Positions 1 through 6,209 of a stretch of 6,209 bases of DNA are shown in pieces. The notes under the pieces were generated by a model. That model was not told the origin of the DNA. It did not search any database and saw nothing but the letters and a program-made list of their open reading frames with translations. The position numbers and the translations under genes are program-made. The stretch's first letter is position 1. Each line of letters starts with the position of its first letter. Source of the stretch: Chrysiogenia bacterium (GTDB lineage Bacteria > JAGRBM01); the NCBI GenBank assembly GCA_020434085.1, contig JAGRBM010000274.1, forward strand, positions 1-6,209, read 5' to 3'.

Positions 1-470
1 CCGTAGCCGACGATGTATTCCTCGCCGATTTCAAAGCCCACGTAGTCGATGGCCTCGCGTGCTTCGGTGGGGGCGCTGCTTTTGGCCAGCAGCGCCGCGG
101 TGCGCACCGATGCCGGGCGCTGGGCGCGCACGGTGGAGAGGGTGCGAGTGAGCGTCAGGCCGGTGTCGAGCACGTCCTCGACAATGAGCACGTGCTTGTC
201 CTTGAGGTTGAAGGGCGCGCCGATGCTCATGATGACCTTGCCCGAGGAGGTGGCCTGGTCGCCGTAGCTCGAGGCGCGCACGAACTCGATCTGCAGGGGC
301 AGGGTAATGTGGCGCACCAGGTCGGCCATGAAGATGAACGAGCCCTTGAGTAGGCCGATCACCACGAGTTCTTCGGCCGCCAGATCGGCGCTGATCTGCT
401 CGCCCAGAGCGGCGACCCGCTCAGCGATCTTGTCGGATGAAAGGAAGGGTTCGAGGTTGTCTTCGCGCAC
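1..470 (-). CDS. hpt: Hypoxanthine phosphoribosyltransferase, 3' end cut by window edge
   Basis: This cytosolic purine-salvage enzyme transfers phosphoribose from PRPP to hypoxanthine or guanine, giving IMP or GMP. The minus-strand frame gives 156 complete codons. Visible motifs are LLKGSFIFMADL (residues 40-51), the flexible-loop SSYG (67-70), the PRPP-binding loop LIVEDVLDTGLTL (95-107, acidic pair E98-D99), LLAK (127-130, whose Lys contacts the purine in this family) and IDYVGFEIGEEYIVGYG near the end. Family members are about 175-185 residues, so only some 20-25 residues lie outside the window. The frame has no ATG after its upstream stop at 602-600. I place the start at GTG 470-468, which gives a normal N-terminus and has GGGG at 481-478 as a modest ribosome site; TTG 596 is a weaker alternative. 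It is transcribed divergently from the outer-membrane protein gene. The family is certain; hypoxanthine versus guanine preference cannot be read. Confidence 0.93.
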   Translation of the reverse strand, partial: MREDNLEPFLSSDKIAERVAALGEQISADLAAEELVVIGLLKGSFIFMADLVRHITLPLQIEFVRASSYGDQATSSGKVIMSIGAPFNLKDKHVLIVEDVLDTGLTLTRTLSTVRAQRPASVRTAALLAKSSAPTEAREAIDYVGFEIGEEYIVGY

Positions 471-500
471 AGGTGTTCCCCATAGGCCGCGACCGAATCC

Positions 501-521
501 GCTGACTCGATATGAGTCAGC
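501..521. repeat. Perfect 8-bp inverted repeat upstream of hpt
   Basis: GCTGACTC (501-508) and GAGTCAGC (514-521) are exact reverse complements separated by the 5-nt spacer GATAT. The repeat ends 31 nt before the proposed hpt start codon and no T-tract follows on either strand, so it is not an ordinary intrinsic terminator. It could be an operator for a dimeric regulator or an RNA hairpin in the hpt leader. I do not recognise the half-site as that of a known purine regulator. Confidence 0.6.
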
Positions 522-557
522 AGCCGCCCGATCGTTCCCGCAATCCCCGCGTGGGGG

Positions 558-586
558 ATCATCACAAGAAAGCCGGGCAATTGCAA
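558..586 (-). promoter_or_regulatory. Candidate sigma70-type promoter for hpt
   Basis: Read on the minus strand, TTGCAA (586-581, 4 of 6 to consensus) is followed 17 nt later by GATGAT (563-558, 4 of 6). It lies in the only AT-rich part of the divergent intergenic region, about 90 nt upstream of the proposed GTG start. Transcription would begin near 551 and place the inverted repeat at 501-521 in the 5' leader. The match is weak. I found no convincing plus-strand promoter for the gene at 674 in the same region. Confidence 0.3.
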
Positions 587-673
587 AAGTAAACAAGTGT
601 TAATCTCCGCGCAGTGGGCAATGGCCCGGCGGGGTGCTAGTTTCCGCCCCGTATTGGTGAGGCGGGAGGCTTT

Positions 674-1246
674 ATGAATTTCTGGCACAAACTCGCACGC
701 GCCGCGCTGGTTCTGGGCGCGCTCGCGCTGAGTGTTCCGGGCACGGCGGCGGCCGCTTCGAGCTACAAGAACCGCGAAGGCAAGATCCAGGTCGGCGCCG
801 GCATCGGTATGTCGGCCAGCCCCTTCGACCTGACCGGCGGCATCGAGGCCCAGTTCTTTCCGGCCAATTCGGTGAGCATCGGTCCCCGGCTGAGCTTCAT
901 CCCGGCCGAGCGCGGCCCGGCCGACTCCTTTAATGAAGACATCTACCTGCTGATGCTCGACCTGCGCTTCCACCCGCCCATGGGGGAGAAGCTCTCGCGG
1001 CTCAAGCCCTTCATCGGCATCGGCGCGGGTATCAGCTTCATCGACTACTCGCTTCCCGTATTCGGCAGCCATGTGGACATCTCCCCGGCTGTGGAGTTCG
1101 GCGCGGGCCTCAACTACTTCGTGGCCGATACCGTCTCGCTGGGAACGCAGGCGCACGTCATTTTGCCACTGGGTTCGAGCTATCGCGGGGTGGAGGAAGA
1201 CGCCGTCCTGGAGTGGCAGATCGTCCACTTCGACTTTCTATTCTAG
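674..1246 (+). CDS. Small outer-membrane beta-barrel protein, function unknown
   Basis: The 190-residue product has a clear Sec signal peptide: positive n-region (MNFWHKLAR), hydrophobic core (residues 10-21) and a probable cleavage site after an Ala-rich stretch at about 25-28. The mature part alternates polar and apolar residues in short Gly-rich strands, e.g. IQVGAGIGMSASPFDL (38-53), KPFIGIGAGISFIDYSL (111-127), VEFGAGLNYF (140-149) and VSLGTQAHVILPLG (154-167). It ends in HFDFLF with a terminal Phe, the signature recognised by the Bam machinery. About 160 mature residues suit an eight-stranded barrel of the OmpA-transmembrane/OmpW-like type. The start is supported by GGGAGG at 664-669, 4 nt before the ATG. 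There is no peptidoglycan-binding domain and no catalytic motif. I cannot name the gene. It lies between hpt and a bactofilin, with 81 nt to the latter. Confidence 0.8.
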   Translation: MNFWHKLARAALVLGALALSVPGTAAAASSYKNREGKIQVGAGIGMSASPFDLTGGIEAQFFPANSVSIGPRLSFIPAERGPADSFNEDIYLLMLDLRFHPPMGEKLSRLKPFIGIGAGISFIDYSLPVFGSHVDISPAVEFGAGLNYFVADTVSLGTQAHVILPLGSSYRGVEEDAVLEWQIVHFDFLF

Positions 1247-1259
1247 GATTCTGGAGCCC

Positions 1260-1289
1260 TTTTCATCGGGCGTCCGAAATGAGTATGGT
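1260..1289 (+). promoter_or_regulatory. Weak candidate promoter for the bactofilin gene
   Basis: TTTTCA (1260-1265, 4 of 6) and TATGGT (1284-1289, 4 of 6) are separated by 18 nt in the 81-nt gap before the bactofilin. Transcription would begin around 1296, giving a leader of about 30 nt. The resemblance is marginal; read-through from the outer-membrane protein gene is equally possible because no clear terminator follows that gene. Confidence 0.25.
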
Positions 1290-1327
1290 TTGAGTTCGCC
1301 GAAACCGGCACGAAAGAGAAACCAGTC

Positions 1328-1735
1328 ATGTCGAAACGTGATGCGCCTGCCGTCTCGGGCGGGCAGGGCAACCTCAACGCGATTCTCGATCGCGGCACCC
1401 AATATGAAGGCAAGCTGACCTTTGAGGGCACCGTGCTCATCAATGGCCAGTTCTCCGGCGAGATTTTCACGAAGGACCACCTCATCGTGGGAGAGCATGG
1501 GCAGGTCAGCGCCGACATCCAGGCCGGGTCGATCCAGATCTCCGGCGAGGTAAATGGCTCGATCCGGGCCGGTACAAAGGTGGAAATCCTCTCGACCGGG
1601 CGTTTTCGCGGGGAACTCAATGTGCCGCCGCAGTGCCTCAAGATCGAGCCCGGTGCCATTCTCGACGGCACCGTGCACATGGATCAGGGCGGCAAGCAGG
1701 CGCAGCAACCGCAGCCCCAGGAAAAGGCCGGCTGA
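1328..1735 (+). CDS. Bactofilin family protein (polymerising cytoskeletal scaffold)
   Basis: Bactofilins are small proteins whose right-handed beta-helix core polymerises into nucleotide-free filaments or patches. They scaffold cell-wall enzymes, polar structures or chromosome-segregation factors at the inner face of the cytoplasmic membrane. This 135-residue product fits well: a short hydrophilic N-tail (1-24), then repeated rungs rich in G, V and I, including YEGKLTFEGTVLINGQFSGEI (split as 26-36 and 37-46), LIVGEHGQVSADIQAGSIQI (52-71), GEVNGSIRAGTKVEI (73-87) and GRFRGELNVPPQCLKIEPGA (91-110), and finally a Gln/Pro-rich tail (122-135). Length and domain order are typical. The ribosome site is weak (AAAGAGA at 1314-1320). 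It lies immediately upstream of the ATP synthase operon in the same direction, but a separate promoter lies between, so co-regulation is uncertain. The sequence does not say which bactofilin role it plays. Confidence 0.93.
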   Translation: MSKRDAPAVSGGQGNLNAILDRGTQYEGKLTFEGTVLINGQFSGEIFTKDHLIVGEHGQVSADIQAGSIQISGEVNGSIRAGTKVEILSTGRFRGELNVPPQCLKIEPGAILDGTVHMDQGGKQAQQPQPQEKAG

Positions 1736-1809
1736 GAGACGATTTCGACGCGATTTTTTCGCTCAAATTCAACGTAAAAACAGGCGCTTGCATCGATTGC
1801 CCGCTTTCC

Positions 1810-1838
1810 TTGACATGGCCGGGGGGCAGTGATAAAAG
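1810..1838 (+). promoter_or_regulatory. Sigma70-type promoter of the ATP synthase operon
   Basis: A perfect -35 box TTGACA (1810-1815) is followed after exactly 17 nt by TAAAAG (1833-1838, 4 of 6), with an extended -10 TG at 1830-1831. The spacer contains a run of six G's. Transcription would begin near 1845, about 60 nt before the proposed atpF' start. It is the best promoter match in the window and is where an atp operon needs one. Confidence 0.75.
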
Positions 1839-1847
1839 CGTGCACGC
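1838..1847. repeat. 10-bp perfect palindrome at the predicted atp transcription start
   Basis: GCGTGCACGC is its own reverse complement. It begins at the last base of the -10 box and spans the predicted +1, a position where a bound repressor would block initiation. Palindromes of this size occur by chance a few times in a window of this length, so a regulatory role is speculative. Confidence 0.3.
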
Positions 1848-1851
1848 CCAC

Positions 1852-1871
1852 GGCCCATACGGGCCATTTTT
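1852..1871 (+). terminator. Hairpin plus T-run in the atp leader (possible attenuator or upstream terminator)
   Basis: GGCCC (1852-1856) pairs perfectly with GGGCC (1861-1865) across an ATAC loop and is followed by ATTTTT (1866-1871). This has the layout of a small intrinsic terminator: an all-GC stem and then a U-run. It lies about 7 nt after the predicted transcription start of the atp operon. It could end read-through from the bactofilin gene or act as an early attenuator. The 5-bp stem is short, so termination would probably be partial. Confidence 0.4.
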
Positions 1872-1906
1872 CGGGGCTATTTCAACAGGGGAAAGGCTGG
1901 AAGCGA

Positions 1907-2332
1907 GTGCTCACGCCCGACTGGACGTACTTTCCACAACTCGCGATCTTTCTGGCTACCGTCGTTTTTCTGAACCTGGTGTTGCTCCGGCCGTTCCGCA
2001 AGGTGCTGGCCGATCGAGAGCAGGGGACGACTGAAACCGACAGCGAAGCCGGTGATCTGCGAGCCGAGGCCGGTCGCCTCGAGGCCGACTATGATGCGCG
2101 CCTCAAGGCCGCCCGTGACCAGGCGACTGCCCAGCGTGCCGAGCTGCGCGCGCAGGGCGTCAGCGAAGCTGAAGGCCTGGTCGAAAAGGCCCGCGAAGAA
2201 TCCGAAAAAATCAGCGAGACGCTTGCTGCAGAACTGCAGGGCGAGCTCGAAAAGGCGCGCACGAGCCTCAAGGCCCAGGCCGACGAGATCTCCGGCGCCA
2301 TCGTGACCCGCCTGCTTGGAAAGGGGGCCTGA
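1907..2332 (+). CDS. atpF': F1Fo ATP synthase subunit b' (peripheral stalk)
   Basis: One of two b-type subunits that together form the peripheral stalk, anchoring F1 against rotation at the cytoplasmic membrane. The 141-residue product has one N-terminal membrane helix (about residues 11-28, QLAIFLATVVFLNLVLLRPF) ending in the typical LLRPF/R-K pattern. A long charged coiled coil rich in Ala, Glu, Arg and Lys follows to about residue 125, then a short C-terminal part (ADEISGAIVTRLLGKG) that would contact delta and F1. The frame is open back to a GTG at 1829, but that codon lies inside the promoter and upstream of the predicted transcript. I therefore chose GTG 1907, which starts the protein at the conserved TPDWTYFPQL segment. 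GGAAG at 1899-1903 and AGGGG at 1887-1891 are possible ribosome sites. atpF follows after 5 nt. It is called b' because it is the first and shorter of the pair. Confidence 0.9.
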   Translation: MLTPDWTYFPQLAIFLATVVFLNLVLLRPFRKVLADREQGTTETDSEAGDLRAEAGRLEADYDARLKAARDQATAQRAELRAQGVSEAEGLVEKAREESEKISETLAAELQGELEKARTSLKAQADEISGAIVTRLLGKGA

Positions 2333-2337
2333 GCCGC

Positions 2338-2957
2338 ATGAAGAAGACGCTGCTTTCGCTCCTGCCCGCCGCCGCGCTCGTCGCCGTGCTGGCAACGCTC
2401 TCTTTCGCCGCCGAAGGTCATGGCGGCGGCCACGGCGGTGAAGGCGGACACGAAGCCGCCGCTGCCGCCGAGCATGGCTTCCAGGGGATGAAGATCCTCT
2501 ATCACTGCATCAACTTCGGCATTCTGGTGGGCGTGCTGACCTACTTCCTGCGCGCCCCGCTCCGTGAGTTCCTTGTCCAGCGTCGCCGCGACGTGCAGGA
2601 AGCCCTCAGCTCCGCCGCCCGCGCCCGCGAAGAGGCCGAGGCGCTGCTCGCCGAATACAAGAAGAAGCTTGAGAATGCCGACGCCGAGGCCAAGAGCCTG
2701 CTCGAAGAAATCGTCGAGCACGGCAATGCGGAGAAGGCCCGGCTCATCGAGCAGGGCAAGGCCCAGGCCGAGAAGCTCATTGCCGACGCCGGCCGCGCCG
2801 CCGATCGCGAGATCGCGCGCGCCCGCATCGCCCTGCAGGCCGAAGCCCTTGAGCTTGGTGCGAAGCTCGCCGCCGAGCGCCTGACCAGGGAAATCGGTGA
2901 TGCCGAGCGCAAGCGCTACAACGAAGAATTCATCACGAAGCTGGACGGTCTTCAGTC

Positions 2958-2961
<4 letters not shown>
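2338..2961 (+). CDS. atpF: F1Fo ATP synthase subunit b with signal-peptide-like N-terminus
   Basis: Second peripheral-stalk subunit, pairing with b'. At 207 residues it is longer than the usual 155-170. The extra length is N-terminal: a signal-peptide-like segment (MKK plus hydrophobic residues 5-24, possible cleavage around SFA/AE at 23-25), then a Gly/His/Ala-rich stretch (26-47, with His at 28, 32, 38 and 46). The expected membrane helix follows (about 53-70, ILYHCINFGILVGVLTYFL), then R-x-P-L-R-E-F and a continuous coiled coil (about 78-190). The N-terminal segment should lie in the periplasm. I recall similar N-termini on b subunits of Deltaproteobacteria, so it is probably real rather than a start error. 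The ATG at 2338 has AAGGGGG at 2321-2327 upstream. The stop overlaps the atpH start by 4 nt (ATGA), which suggests translational coupling. No residues of the stalk core appear to be missing. Confidence 0.95.
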
Positions 2962-5206
<2,245 letters not shown>

Positions 5207-5224
5207 TTTAAGGAACCCGTTCTC

Positions 5225-6091
5225 ATGCCGAGCCTGAAGTCCTACAGAACGCGCATCGCTTCCGTGAAGAACACGCGGAAGATCACGCGCGCCATGAAGC
5301 TGGTGAGCGCGGCCAAACTGCGTCGCGCCCAGCAGGCCGCGCTCTCGCACCGCAGCTATGCCGACTACATGCGCAGCATCATCTGCAACGTGGCGGCCAT
5401 GAGCGAGGAGCGCCCGCACCCGCTCATGGAAGAGCGCGAGGGCACCAAGACCCTGATGGTGCTGCTCACCTCCGACCGCGGTTTGTGCGGCGGTTTCAAC
5501 TCGAACATCTCGCGTGCAACCGATCGCTGGATCTTCGAGCACAAGAATGAGCTTGAATCGGTCGAGCTGCAGTTCATCGGGCGCAAGGGCCGCGACTACT
5601 TCAGTGTGCGCCCGGGCTCGGGCAAGCAGCGCGAAGTGCCGACGCTCCAGGCACTCGACCCCGAGACGCCCGGCATCATCACCGAGGACATCACCAAAGT
5701 CTTTCTTGAGGGGCAGTACGACCAGGTATTCCTGGCCTACAACAAGTTCCTCTCGCCGCTCGTTCAGGAAATCACCTTCGAGCGCCTGCTGCCCATCGAG
5801 CCGGCCGATCTGCCCGAGGGCGAGGCGCACTTCGATTACCTGTATGAGCCGGGCAAGGCAGAAGTGCTCGACCGCTTCCTGCCCACCTATCTCTCGGCAC
5901 GCATCGACCAGGCCGTCCACGAATCGGTGGCTTCGGAACACGGCGCGCGCATGACGGCCATGGAATCGGCCACCAAGAATGCGGAAGAAATGATTGGCCG
6001 CCTGACGCTCGAGTACAACCGTGCGCGCCAGGCCGCAATCACCACTGAATTGATGGAAATCATCGGCGGTGCCGAAGCTCTAAAGGGCTAG
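5225..6091 (+). CDS. atpG: F1Fo ATP synthase subunit gamma
   Basis: Gamma is the central shaft: its N- and C-terminal helices form the coiled coil inside alpha3beta3, and its globular middle contacts epsilon and the c-ring. The 288-residue product is of normal length. The N-terminal helix contains RIASVKNTRKITRAMKLVSA (10-29). The conserved TSDRGLCGGFN is at 82-92, the Rossmann-like middle domain runs to about 215, and the C-terminal helix carries AMESATKNAEEMI (245-257) and the family signature ITTELMEIIGGAEAL (272-286). I see no redox-regulatory insert of the chloroplast type. The gap after atpA is 18 nt and holds AAGGA at 5210-5214, about 10 nt before the ATG. atpD begins 25 nt after its stop, the usual alpha-gamma-beta order. 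Confidence 0.98.
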   Translation: MPSLKSYRTRIASVKNTRKITRAMKLVSAAKLRRAQQAALSHRSYADYMRSIICNVAAMSEERPHPLMEEREGTKTLMVLLTSDRGLCGGFNSNISRATDRWIFEHKNELESVELQFIGRKGRDYFSVRPGSGKQREVPTLQALDPETPGIITEDITKVFLEGQYDQVFLAYNKFLSPLVQEITFERLLPIEPADLPEGEAHFDYLYEPGKAEVLDRFLPTYLSARIDQAVHESVASEHGARMTAMESATKNAEEMIGRLTLEYNRARQAAITTELMEIIGGAEALKG

Positions 6092-6116
6092 GGCACCTCG
6101 AAAGGATCAGCTTGCA

Positions 6117-6209
6117 ATGAGCACTCAGACTGCAACAGAAGGCAAGATTATCCAGGTACTGGGACCGGTCGTGGACGTTGAGTTCGCCGGCGGCACCCCT
6201 CCGGAGATC
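6117..6209 (+). CDS. atpD: F1Fo ATP synthase subunit beta, N-terminal 31 codons only
   Basis: Beta carries the catalytic sites for ATP synthesis. Only 31 codons are inside the window. After a short polar lead (MSTQTATE) comes GKIIQVLGPVVDVEFAGG, the conserved first strands of the beta crown domain, where GPVVDVEF is diagnostic. The catalytic P-loop lies beyond the right edge. The ATG at 6117 is preceded by AAAGGA at 6101-6106 with a 10-nt spacer. It lies 25 nt after atpG in the same direction, so it belongs to the same transcript. An atpC (epsilon) gene would be expected next, outside the window. Confidence 0.95.
   Translation, partial: MSTQTATEGKIIQVLGPVVDVEFAGGTPPEI

Noticed and set aside
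581-606. TTGCAA with TAATCT as a plus-strand promoter for the gene at 674.
   Set aside because: The spacer is only 14 nt, too short for a sigma70 promoter, and other hexamer pairs nearby match no better.
359-1228. A 289-codon minus-strand frame across the 5' part of hpt, the divergent intergenic region and the outer-membrane protein gene.
   Set aside because: It would overlap hpt in another frame on the same strand and run antisense to a gene with a signal peptide and a good ribosome site. The translated sequence resembles no protein family and is explained by high GC content.
1256-1271. GCCC...GGGC inverted repeat just after the outer-membrane protein gene, considered as its terminator.
   Set aside because: Only 4 bp with an 8-nt loop and no T-run following on the plus strand.
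1750-1762. GCGA-TTTTT-TCGC after the bactofilin gene, considered as a terminator.
   Set aside because: The T's form the loop and do not follow the stem, and the stem is only 4 bp, so it does not have the layout of an intrinsic terminator.
2089-2912. Long minus-strand frames antisense to atpF' and atpF.
   Set aside because: They mirror the GC-rich Ala/Glu/Arg coiled-coil codons. The translations are biased to Ser, Ala, Arg and Phe with no motifs, while the sense frames are clear ATP synthase subunits.

Overview
The window is GC-rich (roughly 60% or more G+C by eye) and comes from a Gram-negative bacterium. A gene for a predicted outer-membrane beta-barrel protein with a Sec signal peptide is present. 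The F1Fo ATP synthase genes are ordered atpF'-atpF-atpH-atpA-atpG-atpD, with a bactofilin gene just upstream. A paired b'/b peripheral stalk and an adjacent bactofilin are features I associate with the former Deltaproteobacteria (Desulfuromonadota/Myxococcota and relatives). That placement is an inference from gene order, not from a phylogeny.

Layout. Positions 1-470, minus strand: the 5' part of a hypoxanthine phosphoribosyltransferase gene, cut by the window edge before its last codons. Positions 471-673: a divergent intergenic region with a weak candidate hpt promoter and a perfect 8-bp inverted repeat. Positions 674-1246: a small secreted beta-barrel outer-membrane protein. Positions 1328-1735: a bactofilin. 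Positions 1736-1906: an intergenic region with a good sigma70-type promoter and a short hairpin followed by five T's in the predicted leader. Positions 1907-6209: the ATP synthase genes b', b, delta, alpha, gamma and the first 31 codons of beta, running off the right edge.

The six atp genes are tightly packed, with gaps or overlaps of 5, -4, 2, 18 and 25 nt, and are almost certainly co-transcribed from the promoter at 1810-1838. They encode the peripheral stalk (b', b, delta) and most of the F1 head and rotor shaft (alpha, gamma, start of beta). The membrane genes for subunits a (atpB) and c (atpE) are not upstream of atpF', so the synthase is genetically split.

I do not see a new biological system. 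This is mostly housekeeping sequence. The points most worth a second look are: a signal peptide and a Gly/His-rich segment on subunit b; an N-domain expansion of about 40 residues in the delta subunit; the leader hairpin of the atp operon; the inverted repeat upstream of hpt; and the start of atpF', where the longest reading frame begins inside the promoter.
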